In this document: positions 8,217-16,297 of the stretch, piece by piece
Numbering within the stretch: the stretch's first letter is position 1
Layout of the letters: every line of letters begins with the position of its first letter
NCBI GenBank assembly: GCA_024399035.1
Contig: JAKSID010000031.1
Span: 1-32,379, forward strand
Direction: 5' to 3'
Origin: Fibrobacter sp.
GTDB lineage: Bacteria; Fibrobacterota; Fibrobacteria; Fibrobacterales; Fibrobacteraceae
DNA length: 32,379 nt
Position numbers and translations under genes: made by a program
Notes under the pieces: generated by a model
Told to the model about the DNA's origin: nothing
The model's input: only the letters and a program-made list of their open reading frames with translations
Database searches by the model: none

Positions 8217-8265
8217 GGGACCTCCGATAAAAAAACATGAGCCAATACGAAGGTATCGGTAAATT

Positions 8266-8318
8266 CTATACGAAATATAGTTAAATAGTTTTTATTTTCC
8301 TATGGGTTCAATAGGAAA
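8266..8318 (-). promoter_or_regulatory. Two LysR-type boxes upstream of the LysR gene
   Basis: CTAT-N7-ATAG occurs twice, at 8266-8280 and 8300-8314. The second lies in a perfect inverted repeat TTTCCTAT-N7-ATAGGAAA (8296-8318). The copies start 34 bp apart, about three helical turns, 50-100 bp upstream of the LysR ATG. This matches the T-N11-A architecture bound by LysR tetramers and suggests autoregulation. Confidence 0.6.
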
Positions 8319-8365
8319 TATTTGAAAAATATCCATATTTTTGGATTTTTTAAGAAAAAAACACT

Positions 8366-9724
8366 TTAGGAGCGCTTTTTTAGGCTAATCAGGGCCAAAA
8401 TCAAGGAAATAGCAATGCCGATATGGGGCAAATAAGCCGGAGTGGCAATTTTTGCCGTCGAAGAGAGGATGGCCGGAACCAGTCCAAACAGACCGCCGAG
8501 ACAGACGCCGGCATACCAAAAATGTTTCTTGATTTCAAACTTCTTGTGGGCGATGACAGCAACAGCCAGAGGGGCAACGATACCCGGGGTATATACGGAA
8601 TAGGCCATGGTCAAAAGGCCGATAATGTCCTTACCGCCCAAGGCAAGCACCATAGCAATCAGGCCGACAATCACCACAATGATTCGCACCACAGCAATGC
8701 GGCGAGTATTCAGAATGTCGCTACCGAAAATAGCCGCGGAATTGATCAGGCAAGTATCTGCAGAAGAAAGCAAGGCCGAGAGAAGGCCAACAGAAAGGAG
8801 TGCCGCCAAAGGCAAGGGCAACACACCGGAGGCCAGGCGGAACAAAGCGTTGGTCTTGCCGGATCCGTTCACGCCAGCAGTCACGTCGGGTGCGTACTGC
8901 GCCGCCCACATTCCCAAAAGCACTATGATAACACTGAACACAAGTATCACAAAACCGCCCACAGTTACGGCCTTGCGGGCGGCCCCCGCATCCTTCGCCA
9001 CCAGGTTTCGCGAGATCACATCCGGGCCCAAGAAATAGGCGCCGCCTACGGTAAAAAGCATCATGGCCAAGTCGGTGGCGCCAAACTTTTCATTGAGCAG
9101 GGAGAAATCGAAATCCGCAGCAGCACTTTCTGCACCGGAGAAGCCGCCCAGCAAATAGACCACAGCAGCCACAAATCCTAAAGTCAAAATTCCAAACTGC
9201 AACGCATCCGTACGCACCACCGAAAGCTGACCACCAAGCAATGTATACACAATAACGATGGCCGCTGTAATCACTACAGACAAAGTACCGGTGTCATGTC
9301 CCAGCACCAGCCCAATGAATCCAGCCACCGCCGCAAACTGGGCAGCAATAATCCCAATCCAAGAAACTGCAATGATCAAGGCCACCAACTTGCGGCCCAC
9401 CTTGCCCACCGTTTTTTCTGCAAGTTCCGGAAGGGTGCGTACATCCAGATCGTGAATGGGTTTGCTTAAGAAAGCCGCCTGGAACCAAAAGCCAATGGCG
9501 CCAACGCCCAGCCACCAGAACGCAGCAAAGCCAATAGATTCTGCACGGGCGGCAATACCGATGGTTGCGCTTGCCCCCAGGACTGTAGCCATAAGGCTCA
9601 TAAAAACAAAGGGAGCACTCTGGCGACGGCCAGCCACTACATAGTCATCAAAATTTTTGACCTTGAATAAATCGCGGACGCAAATAAATCCCAGGACCAA
9701 GAAATAAATAACCAGTAGCTTCAT
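8366..9724 (-). CDS. Sodium/solute symporter (SSS family)
   Basis: A 452-aa inner-membrane protein with about 12-13 hydrophobic segments. SSS-family features include an N-terminal FDDYVVAGR after the first helix, the G-A-S-A-T-I-G segment in the next helix, and LSVGLLSALLSSADTCLINSAAIF near residues 320-345, where SSAD is a typical sodium-site segment. The substrate cannot be assigned; SSS members carry sugars, amino acids, pantothenate, acetate and others. The upstream region holds only a weak GGGG, and just 40 bp separate its ATG from the divergent TtcA-like gene. A weak stem followed by T residues lies after the stop codon (about 8355-8378). Confidence 0.88.
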   Translation of the reverse strand: MKLLVIYFLVLGFICVRDLFKVKNFDDYVVAGRRQSAPFVFMSLMATVLGASATIGIAARAESIGFAAFWWLGVGAIGFWFQAAFLSKPIHDLDVRTLPELAEKTVGKVGRKLVALIIAVSWIGIIAAQFAAVAGFIGLVLGHDTGTLSVVITAAIVIVYTLLGGQLSVVRTDALQFGILTLGFVAAVVYLLGGFSGAESAAADFDFSLLNEKFGATDLAMMLFTVGGAYFLGPDVISRNLVAKDAGAARKAVTVGGFVILVFSVIIVLLGMWAAQYAPDVTAGVNGSGKTNALFRLASGVLPLPLAALLSVGLLSALLSSADTCLINSAAIFGSDILNTRRIAVVRIIVVIVGLIAMVLALGGKDIIGLLTMAYSVYTPGIVAPLAVAVIAHKKFEIKKHFWYAGVCLGGLFGLVPAILSSTAKIATPAYLPHIGIAISLILALISLKKRS

Positions 9725-9764
9725 AACGCCCCAAAGTTAACTTTTTTTCTAGATTTTTCCATAT

Positions 9765-10628
9765 ATGGCAGAAAAACAAAAAAGAGAATTGTCTTACGTA
9801 CAAAAGGTAGAGCGAAGCATCTCCACTACCTATAGGGAGCGCCTATGGACGCCCTTTATTTCTGCCATCAAAAAATACAACCTCATCGAAGAGGGCGACA
9901 AGATTGCGGTCTGCATTTCTGGCGGCAAGGATTCCATGCTGCTGGCAAAATTGATGCAAATGCTTTTGCGCCATACGGATTTTCAGTTCGAGGTCAAGTA
10001 CCTTGTAATGGACCCGGGCTACAACGAAGTCAATCGCAAAAAAATTGAGAGCAACGCCGCCCTTTTAGAAATTCCCATCACAGTCTTCGAGACAAATATT
10101 TTCGACGTTACCGAAAAGGTGGTCAAGTCCCCCTGCTATGTTTGCGCCAAGATGCGTCGTGGCCACCTGTACCACACGGCAAAGGATATGGGCTGCAATA
10201 AAATTGCATTAGGCCACCACATGTCCGATGTCATCGAAACTACCGTGATGGCTATGTTCTACGGCGCCCAATTGCAAGGCATGATGCCCAAGCTCCGCAG
10301 CCAGAATTTCGAGGGCATGGAACTGATCCGCCCGCTGTACTGCATCAACGAACAGGACATTATCAACTGGACCAAGTATAACGACTTGGAATTTATCCAG
10401 TGCGCCTGCCGCCAGACTTCACGAAGCGAAATCACCGCCGACGAAAGCTGCGAGGTAAATGTCAGCAAGCGCAAAGAAACCAAGGAATTGATCAAACGAC
10501 TTAAAAAGATCAATCCCAATATCGAAAAGAACATCTTTAACAGCGTTCATGCCGTGTGCATCGAGACCTTTCCGGGCTATAAAGCCAACGGAAAGCAGCA
10601 TAGTTTCTTGGAAGACTACGATAAATAG
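9765..10628 (+). CDS. TtcA-like PP-loop ATPase, tRNA 2-thiocytidine biosynthesis family
   Basis: A 287-aa cytoplasmic protein of the TtcA branch of PP-loop ATPases, which adenylate C32 of tRNA for thiolation. The PP-loop SGGKDS is at 52-57. CYVC (Cys124 and Cys127) and a CAC segment (Cys213, Cys215) provide candidate Fe-S ligands like those of TtcA. The GHHMSDVIET segment is also typical. The start is the ATG at 9765. It has no Shine-Dalgarno but is preceded by TAGATTTTTCCATAT, nearly the same as before the next gene. The family is secure; the exact tRNA target is inferred. Confidence 0.82.
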   Translation: MAEKQKRELSYVQKVERSISTTYRERLWTPFISAIKKYNLIEEGDKIAVCISGGKDSMLLAKLMQMLLRHTDFQFEVKYLVMDPGYNEVNRKKIESNAALLEIPITVFETNIFDVTEKVVKSPCYVCAKMRRGHLYHTAKDMGCNKIALGHHMSDVIETTVMAMFYGAQLQGMMPKLRSQNFEGMELIRPLYCINEQDIINWTKYNDLEFIQCACRQTSRSEITADESCEVNVSKRKETKELIKRLKKINPNIEKNIFNSVHAVCIETFPGYKANGKQHSFLEDYDK

Positions 10629-10646
10629 TTAGATTTTTGATATATG
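10605..10646 (+). promoter_or_regulatory. Possible Bacteroidota-type promoter before the LuxR-HTH gene
   Basis: TTG, 19 nt, then TAGATTTTTG precedes the ATG at 10644. This matches the TTG/TAnnTTTG layout of Bacteroidota promoters and would give an almost leaderless mRNA. The TTG lies inside the end of the TtcA-like gene. Not tested; this could be chance in AT-rich DNA. Confidence 0.3.
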
Positions 10647-11987
10647 GGCGAACTAGGAAAGAAACAAGAATTGACCAGCCGACAAAAAGAGATCCTCAGT
10701 CTCTTGCGTAAAGGCTTGACCAATAGCGAAATCTGTTTCGCCCTGAATATCTCTGCAAACACAGTCAAAGTCCATCTTGCCAACATCTATAGGATCCTGG
10801 AAGTTACAAACCGCACTGAAGCGGTTTCTACGGATATGACATCCAACCCGCAAGAAGAAGACAGCGAAGAAATCTCCTTGGCAATCTGCCACAGCAACGA
10901 TTTCTTGAACACCCCACTGGTCCACACGCTTTACCTGGCCATCGTGCAGTCGCTCCAAGGTTGCGGTGTTTTCCAGATCAAGGTTTGCGGACCTGACGAT
11001 GATGACAGGAACTGCGATTACCGCATCAAGTTGTCTACGACCCAAGGCGAAAACCAGGCCCTGTTTATGGCGCTGCACAAAAAAGACAGCGAAACGCTCC
11101 TGTGGTCCAACCTGCAAAAGATTCAGTTGGGCGACGACATCAGCCTGCTGGCAGAACAGATTTCGATCCAGCTTTTCCGCCACATTATTCTTGCAGCAGC
11201 AGAGACCTACGAGAATTTTCCGGACTCCACGCCCCAATGGTGGTACGGTTCCTGCTATTCCATTTCAAAGATGGAAAACCGCAGCAAGGAACATTTTGAA
11301 AATTGCGAAAGAATCCAAACGGATTTGCTGGGTGGCGACGCCCACAAGGACTTTGTAGCTGGAGCAACAGCAGCAGTTTACTACGCCGGCGTTACGGAAA
11401 ACTGGATCAAGGGCGACGAAAGCGTTAAAAAGCTGGGCGAAATCGTAAGCGAAACCATGCGCGAGAATCCCTCGTCCGTTTACTCCCTATATTCCATTGC
11501 ACTGTACAACATGCTGCTGGGCAACAATCGGGAATCTGTCAGCTACTTCGAGCTCATTATGCATACCAACAGCCCTATGCGCGTTTCTTGCCGTAGGCTA
11601 CTTTCACAGGTGTACTCGCTTACAGAGCAAAAGGAAAGGGCACAGCAGCAGCTGGACGAATACGAACGCGTGATTCCGCCGTCCATGTTCCAGCCCTTCC
11701 AGATTGTGGCAAAGGCGTTCATCCACTTTATGCAGGGTGAGTTTGCAGACTGCCTGAAAATTTCTGAACAGCTTTTGATGTTCCATCCGGAAATTCCCTA
11801 CGCAAGATTGCTGACCATCGCCTGCAACTACAAGTGCAAGAATTTTGACGAGTACCGAAAGCAAAGCCGAATGCTGTTCGAATACAATCCGAATTTTTCA
11901 AATGACGATTTGAACCGTTTCTTTGATTGCTTTGCTCCCGCACAACGAGGCGAGATAACGGATTGCTTGAAAAACCTTTTTGAGTAG
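10644..11987 (+). CDS. Regulator with N-terminal LuxR-type helix-turn-helix and large helical C-terminal domain
   Basis: A 447-aa cytoplasmic protein. Residues about 7-60 (LTSRQKEILSLLRKGLTN, then ISANTVKVHLANIYRIL) are a standard LuxR/GerE DNA-binding domain placed at the N-terminus instead of the usual C-terminus. The remainder (about 75-447) has no recognised catalytic motif; its second half is helical with TPR-like spacing. No receiver domain, membrane segment or signal peptide is seen. It lies 16 nt after the TtcA-like gene and 26 nt before bioA, so it may be co-transcribed with both. Its regulatory target is unknown. Confidence 0.75.
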   Translation: MGELGKKQELTSRQKEILSLLRKGLTNSEICFALNISANTVKVHLANIYRILEVTNRTEAVSTDMTSNPQEEDSEEISLAICHSNDFLNTPLVHTLYLAIVQSLQGCGVFQIKVCGPDDDDRNCDYRIKLSTTQGENQALFMALHKKDSETLLWSNLQKIQLGDDISLLAEQISIQLFRHIILAAAETYENFPDSTPQWWYGSCYSISKMENRSKEHFENCERIQTDLLGGDAHKDFVAGATAAVYYAGVTENWIKGDESVKKLGEIVSETMRENPSSVYSLYSIALYNMLLGNNRESVSYFELIMHTNSPMRVSCRRLLSQVYSLTEQKERAQQQLDEYERVIPPSMFQPFQIVAKAFIHFMQGEFADCLKISEQLLMFHPEIPYARLLTIACNYKCKNFDEYRKQSRMLFEYNPNFSNDDLNRFFDCFAPAQRGEITDCLKNLFE

Positions 11988-12013
11988 ATGCTCATTCACG
12001 AGTATTGCGACTA

Positions 12014-13366
12014 ATGAAAAATCTTGATTCACTTTTGGCATTTGACGCAGAACACTTGTGGCACCCTTATGCCGCTCTGCGAAACACACCTGCACGCTTT
12101 TTGGCTAAGGCATCCCACGGTACAACAATTGAAACCGCCGATGGTTTGAATTTGATTGACGCAGTTTCTAGCTGGTGGTGCGTGGCGCATGGCCATAACG
12201 CTCCCGAGATCACAGAAGCCATTCGCAAGCAAAGCGAAAAGATGTGCCATGTGATGTTTGGCGGTTTCACCCACGAGCCCGCCATCGAGTTGGGCGAACG
12301 TCTGGTGAAGTTCTTGCCCAAGGGCTTGAACAAGATTTTCTACGCCGACTCCGGAAGCATTTCTGTAGAATGCGCCGCCAAGATGGCAGTGCAGTACCAG
12401 TTCGCATTAGGTAAGCCCGAACGCTGCAAATTGGTGGCATTGAAGGGCGGTTACCACGGCGATACCGCAGGCGCCATGGCATTAAGCGATCCCGACGGAA
12501 TGCACACTTTGTTCCGTGGCATTATGCCTCAGCATTATTTTGCAGAACGCCCTAACTGTCGCGCCGACGGCGAATGGGACGATGCGGATTTCGTTTCGAT
12601 GGAGCAGGTGATCACCGAACACGAAAAGGAAATCGCAGCCATCATTTGCGAACCTGTTTTCCAAGGCGGAAACGGCATGTGGCTTTATAACGCAGGCTAC
12701 CTAAAGAGACTGCGCAAGCTCTGCGACGAAAAAGGCATTCTGCTGATCTTTGACGAAATCGCTGCAGGCTTTTACCGCACCGGCCCTCGCTGGGGCATGG
12801 AACACGCCTGGAGTTTTGCGGGCAGTAAAAGTAGCGCCGGCTCCGAAGATGTTTTGCCGGACATTATGACCATCGGCAAGGCACTTACAGGCGGTCACAT
12901 GACTATGGCAGCATGCGTCGCTTCTGAAAAAGTGGCAGACACCATTACCAATAGCAAGATTTCCGCATTCATGCACGGGCCCACCTACATGGCAAACCCG
13001 TTGGCCTGTGCCGCGGCTATTGCTTCGTTGGATTTGTTTGAGAACCGCGACTATGGTGCACGCGTAGCAGCAATCGAGTCTAGGCTGCGCGCCAACTTGG
13101 AACCGCTGCGCAATCTTGAAAACGCTGCAGACGTTCGCGTGCTGGGCGCTATCGGCTGCTTGGAACTGAAGGTCATTCCTACGTCGGACGACATCCTGCG
13201 AGTGATCAAGGAAACCGGCGTGTGGCTTAGACCTTTCTGCAATTACGTTTACACCATGCCACCGCTTATTACAACCGACGTCGAAGTGGACCGCATTTGC
13301 GAAGCTATCAAGATGATCGGGCAGTGCGAACCCGGCCCCGTCAGCGACGACGAATTCCACGAATAG
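12014..13366 (+). CDS. bioA: Adenosylmethionine-8-amino-7-oxononanoate aminotransferase
   Basis: Biotin synthesis enzyme that transfers the amino group of S-adenosylmethionine to KAPA to form DAPA, a PLP fold-type I enzyme, 450 aa. Diagnostic segments are HLWHPYA (15-21), SSWWCVAHGHN (52-62), GGYHGDTAGAM, FDEIAAGFYRTG (Asp247 for the PLP ring) and IGKALTGGHM with Schiff-base Lys289. A short insertion (SKSSAGSED, about 271-279) follows the active-site loop. The ATG at 12014 is preferred over an in-frame TTG three codons upstream because family members start close to the LWHPY motif. It is followed 69 nt later by bioW; bioF, bioD and bioB are not in the window. Confidence 0.93.
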   Translation: MKNLDSLLAFDAEHLWHPYAALRNTPARFLAKASHGTTIETADGLNLIDAVSSWWCVAHGHNAPEITEAIRKQSEKMCHVMFGGFTHEPAIELGERLVKFLPKGLNKIFYADSGSISVECAAKMAVQYQFALGKPERCKLVALKGGYHGDTAGAMALSDPDGMHTLFRGIMPQHYFAERPNCRADGEWDDADFVSMEQVITEHEKEIAAIICEPVFQGGNGMWLYNAGYLKRLRKLCDEKGILLIFDEIAAGFYRTGPRWGMEHAWSFAGSKSSAGSEDVLPDIMTIGKALTGGHMTMAACVASEKVADTITNSKISAFMHGPTYMANPLACAAAIASLDLFENRDYGARVAAIESRLRANLEPLRNLENAADVRVLGAIGCLELKVIPTSDDILRVIKETGVWLRPFCNYVYTMPPLITTDVEVDRICEAIKMIGQCEPGPVSDDEFHE

Positions 13367-13377
13367 CGCCAGCAAAA

Positions 13378-13410
13378 TGTCATTGCGAGGAACGCAGTGA
13401 CGAAGCAATC
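13378..13410 (+). repeat. REP-like intergenic element between bioA and bioW
   Basis: TGTCATTGCGAGGAACGC followed by AGTGACGAAGCAATC is an imperfect inverted repeat (ATTGC/GCAAT ends). It resembles the dispersed CATTGCGAGnnnnGAAGCAATC repeats common in several bacterial genomes. It occupies most of the bioA-bioW gap. Confidence 0.6.
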
Positions 13411-13435
13411 AAAGATTTTAATTACGAGACGTTCA

Positions 13436-14239
13436 ATGGATTACTACAGTTTGAAAATGCGAGCTTCCCAGGATGTGGAAGACAAAACCGACGGCGTCAC
13501 TCACGAACAGCACATTTCCGGTGCAGAACGCATCGTTTCTCGCGATGCTGTAGAATACGTTTGTCAGGCTATGGTGCGCCGCGCCATGACGCACTCCAAG
13601 GGCGATCCGGATAAAATCAACATCAAGATTGAAAAGGTAGCCGAAAAGGACATCCAGATTCTGGACGCCCTGCCCGTCACCCGCGTGGATGTTGACACCT
13701 GGCAACAAGGCCTTGACAAGGCTTTTGAACTTGTGAACCAGTCCGTGGCCCAAGCAAACGGCAGCAGCACCAACGCCATCGAAGCATTCCGCGAAAAGCT
13801 CCCGGAACTTCTCCGCGCCACCTACCCCATGCGCGGCGCCATGCTTTACGACATTCGCACAGGCAACCGTCTGGAACCCAACCTGGAACGCGGCGTTCGT
13901 GCCACCTATATGGATGCGCTGCAGACAAACACTGTTGATGATCGTGAGCCCTGCGGCACCGCCTCCACCAACAAGAACCATTTCAACGAAGCCATCGTTC
14001 TTGCAACAAAAGTGGCAAACGCCCCTGGCATGGTCGCAGAACTTTGCATCAGCGACGACCCGGAATATGTTACCGGTTATGTAGCCAGCAAGGAACTGGG
14101 CTACGTGCGAATCATGAAGCTGAAGGAAATGGGCAACCCCGACGGCGGCCGCGTATTCCTCTTTGATTCCAGCAAGGCCTCTGCCGAAGAATGCATCGAC
14201 TTCTTGCAGAAAAAGAAAGTGCTGGTCCGCTGTAAGTAA
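13436..14239 (+). CDS. bioW: 6-carboxyhexanoate--CoA ligase (pimeloyl-CoA synthetase)
   Basis: Converts pimelate, ATP and CoA to pimeloyl-CoA, the entry to biotin ring assembly. At 267 aa it is close to the Bacillus BioW length (259). It aligns with BioW along its length: YYSLKMRAS and HISGAERIV at the N-terminus, RGAMLYDIRTGNRLEPN, ERGVRATYMD, VAELCISDDPEYVTGYVA, then LGYVRIMKLKEMGNP and GRVFLFD near the end. The ATG at 13436 is used; an upstream in-frame GTG lies inside the repeat element. Pairing with bioA indicates use of free pimelate instead of, or beside, the BioC-BioH route. The ribosome site is weak. Confidence 0.92.
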   Translation: MDYYSLKMRASQDVEDKTDGVTHEQHISGAERIVSRDAVEYVCQAMVRRAMTHSKGDPDKINIKIEKVAEKDIQILDALPVTRVDVDTWQQGLDKAFELVNQSVAQANGSSTNAIEAFREKLPELLRATYPMRGAMLYDIRTGNRLEPNLERGVRATYMDALQTNTVDDREPCGTASTNKNHFNEAIVLATKVANAPGMVAELCISDDPEYVTGYVASKELGYVRIMKLKEMGNPDGGRVFLFDSSKASAEECIDFLQKKKVLVRCK

Positions 14240-14270
14240 AAAAGGCCCACGATTTCTCGTGGACCTTTTG
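14238..14270 (+). terminator. Bidirectional terminator after bioW
   Basis: AAAGGCCCACGA (14241-14252) and TCGTGGACCTTT (14257-14268) form a 12-bp stem with one mismatch and a TTTC loop. On plus the tail is TTTTG. On minus the stem is completed by a G-U pair and followed by seven T residues, so it can also end the convergent acetolactate-synthase unit. Confidence 0.85.
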
Positions 14271-14302
14271 AGGGTACTTGGAGGTTTTTATGAAGTTAAA
14301 GT

Positions 14303-14473
14303 TTATTCAGCCTGCTTCTGCTGCTTGTCCGTAGCCTTGCCAGCACTCTTCAGATGGCGATAAACAGCCGAGTGTCCAGAGATGCTGTTGATGGACATAA
14401 GGTGGGAGGATTCAGAAACCGACACGCCAGTGGTTTCTGCCTGACCCGTAAAGAGAGAATCAATGTATCCCAT
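14303..14473 (-). CDS. Small hypothetical protein (56 aa) downstream of the acetolactate synthase gene
   Basis: The ATG at 14473 is preceded by AGGAA at 8-nt spacing, and the ORF ends at TAA 14303-14305, about 33 nt before the terminator. The protein starts MGYIDSLFTGQAETTG and ends in a basic, Gln-rich tail (KATDKQQKQAE). It has no membrane segment or recognised family. Position and a good ribosome site support it being a real gene in the same unit as the ThDP enzyme, but codon evidence is thin. Confidence 0.5.
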   Translation of the reverse strand: MGYIDSLFTGQAETTGVSVSESSHLMSINSISGHSAVYRHLKSAGKATDKQQKQAE

Positions 14474-14493
14474 ATTGTGGTTCCTTTTTTTTT

Positions 14494-14569
14494 GATTCCT
14501 CGACTTCGCTCGGAATGACACACTGATTGTCATCTTGAGCGGAGAGCTTCGCTCGTAGTCGAAAGATCT
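14494..14569 (-). repeat. Pair of inverted REP-like elements after the acetolactate synthase gene
   Basis: Two diverged copies of a TGTCATnnnGAGCGAAGTCGA-type unit face each other: minus copy 14520-14494, plus copy 14529-14568. They are joined through ATGACA-N8-TGTCAT. The pair begins 3 nt past the stop codon and can form a long hairpin, so it may stabilise or partly terminate the mRNA. Confidence 0.6.
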
Positions 14570-14571
14570 AG

Positions 14572-16212
14572 TTAGACTTTCATGTTTTTCAAGTATTCGG
14601 ACAGTTCCATGTTGGCGGAATAGTCCACCGGACATTCGATAATACTGGGCACGTCCTGCTCAAAAGCCTCGCGGAGCGTAGGAATCAGATCTTCCGTACG
14701 TTCAATGCGATAACCCTTCAGATGCATGGATTCAGCGTACTTCACGAAATCCGGGTTGGTAAATTCAATGGCGTAGCTTTCGCCGTAACGTTCTTCCTGC
14801 TTCCACTTGATGAGACCGTAGTTGCCATCGGTAAACACCAGTGTCACAAAAGGAATGTGTTCGCGGTAAGCCGTTTCCAGTTCCTGACTATTCATCATGA
14901 AGCCGCCATCGCCTGTAACTGCCAACACTTTCTTTTCGGGGTTCAAAAGCTTTGCAGCGATTGCGCCCGGCACCGCAATGCCCATGGTTGCAAAACCGTT
15001 GGAGATAATGCAAGTATTGGGATGGTAGCAGTGGTACTGTCGAGCAATCCACATCTTGTGAGCGCCCACGTCCGAAAGCAAAATATCGTCTTCGCCCATG
15101 ACCAGGCGAACGTCGTGCAAAACCTTCTGAGGCTTAGGCGGGAAACTCTTATCCAGATCGTAGCGGGCATGGTCCGCAGCCATCTTCTCACGAATATACA
15201 AAGCCCATTCCGGATCCTTGGTGCTGGGGCAAAGATTGCGTAGCACATCCAGGGAAGCAGAAATATTTCCAATCACTTCTTCTTCGGGCTGGTAGTATTT
15301 GTTCACATGGTTGGGAGTTTCGTCAATGTGAATAATTCTCTTGTCGCCCTTGGTGTTCCACTTGGCGGGAGCATATTCCACAACGTCGTAGCCCACGGCA
15401 ATCACCAGGTCCGCCTCATCCATAATGAAGTTCTGGTAATCCTTTTGGGGAATACCGATACACCACATGGAATAACGGTTATCGCAAGGAATAACGCCCT
15501 TGGCCATCATGGTGCTGACCACAGGAATCTTTGCAGAAGAAGCAAAGGCAGTCAAGGCCTCGGAAGCGTTGTTACGCACTGCAGAGTGACCCGCCAAAAT
15601 TACCGGACGCTTTGCAGCGGCAATAGCCTTGGCGGCAGCTCGAATAGCATCATCGCTGGCATAAACAATGTTTTCGCGATGATGTTTTAACGGGGTCTGT
15701 GCCACTTCGCTGGAAACTTCCATGGCGGCAATATTGCAGGGTAAGTCGATGTGGCATGCACCCGGCTTTTCCATCTCGGCATACTTAAACACAATGCGTA
15801 CGATTTCGTTCACCGTATCCGGGCGAACCACCTGCTTACTACGCTTGGTAATGGGAGTAAACATGTTCACCAGATCCAAATACTGGTGGCTAGTCAAATG
15901 CATACGTTCCGTACCCACCTGACCCGTAATAGCAATCAGCGGAGCACCATCGGAATTGGCATCGGCCACACCGGTAACCAGGTTGGTGGCACCCGGCCCT
16001 AGGGTAGAAAGACAAACGCCAGCCTTGCCTGTAAGGCGACCATAAACGTCGGCCATAAAGGCCGCACCCTGTTCGTGGCGAACAGTGATAAAACGAATGG
16101 AGGAATGCTTAATCGCTTCCATCAGTTCCAGGGTTTCTTCACCCGGAATACCAAAAATATACTTGACGCCCTCACTTTCGAGGGACTTGATTAAAACTTC
16201 GGCTGTGTTCAT
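14572..16212 (-). CDS. Thiamine-diphosphate enzyme, acetolactate synthase (AlsS/IlvB-like)
   Basis: A 546-aa ThDP enzyme predicted to condense two pyruvates to 2-acetolactate. FGIPGEETLELMEAI carries the cofactor-activating Glu, HEQGAAFMADVYGR is the conserved N-terminal helix, and GDGGFMMNSQELETA with DGNYGLIKWKQ is the ThDP/Mg motif; KQEERYG is typical of AlsS-type catabolic enzymes. No separate regulatory subunit (ilvN) follows. The ATG at 16212 is chosen because AlsS proteins begin just before a TAEVLIKSLESEGV-like helix. Upstream in-frame TTG and ATG codons lie inside the sigma-54 promoter. The predicted transcription start is 16213, so the mRNA would be leaderless. It may serve valine/leucine synthesis or acetoin formation; sequence alone does not settle which. 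Confidence 0.88.
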   Translation of the reverse strand: MNTAEVLIKSLESEGVKYIFGIPGEETLELMEAIKHSSIRFITVRHEQGAAFMADVYGRLTGKAGVCLSTLGPGATNLVTGVADANSDGAPLIAITGQVGTERMHLTSHQYLDLVNMFTPITKRSKQVVRPDTVNEIVRIVFKYAEMEKPGACHIDLPCNIAAMEVSSEVAQTPLKHHRENIVYASDDAIRAAAKAIAAAKRPVILAGHSAVRNNASEALTAFASSAKIPVVSTMMAKGVIPCDNRYSMWCIGIPQKDYQNFIMDEADLVIAVGYDVVEYAPAKWNTKGDKRIIHIDETPNHVNKYYQPEEEVIGNISASLDVLRNLCPSTKDPEWALYIREKMAADHARYDLDKSFPPKPQKVLHDVRLVMGEDDILLSDVGAHKMWIARQYHCYHPNTCIISNGFATMGIAVPGAIAAKLLNPEKKVLAVTGDGGFMMNSQELETAYREHIPFVTLVFTDGNYGLIKWKQEERYGESYAIEFTNPDFVKYAESMHLKGYRIERTEDLIPTLREAFEQDVPSIIECPVDYSANMELSEYLKNMKV

Positions 16213-16223
16213 GCCGAGCATTT

Positions 16224-16239
16224 TGCAAAATGCGTGCCA
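16224..16239 (-). promoter_or_regulatory. Sigma-54 promoter of the acetolactate synthase gene
   Basis: Read on minus: TGGCACG (16239-16233), CATT, TTGC (16228-16225), A. This is a perfect -24/-12 element. Counting the -12 C at 16225 places +1 at 16213, one base before the ATG. The -12 element is part of a 16-bp perfect palindrome GCATTTTGCAAAATGC (16218-16233). Confidence 0.82.
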
Positions 16240-16297
16240 CAACAAATAAACGGTCTAAATAAGCCGTTTTCGCCATTTTTTATTTACAAGTATTTGT

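Noticed and set aside
16210..16245. Upstream TTG or ATG (16221) starts for acetolactate synthase
   Set aside because: They fall within the sigma-54 -24/-12 element, upstream of the predicted transcription start, and add residues not seen in AlsS proteins.
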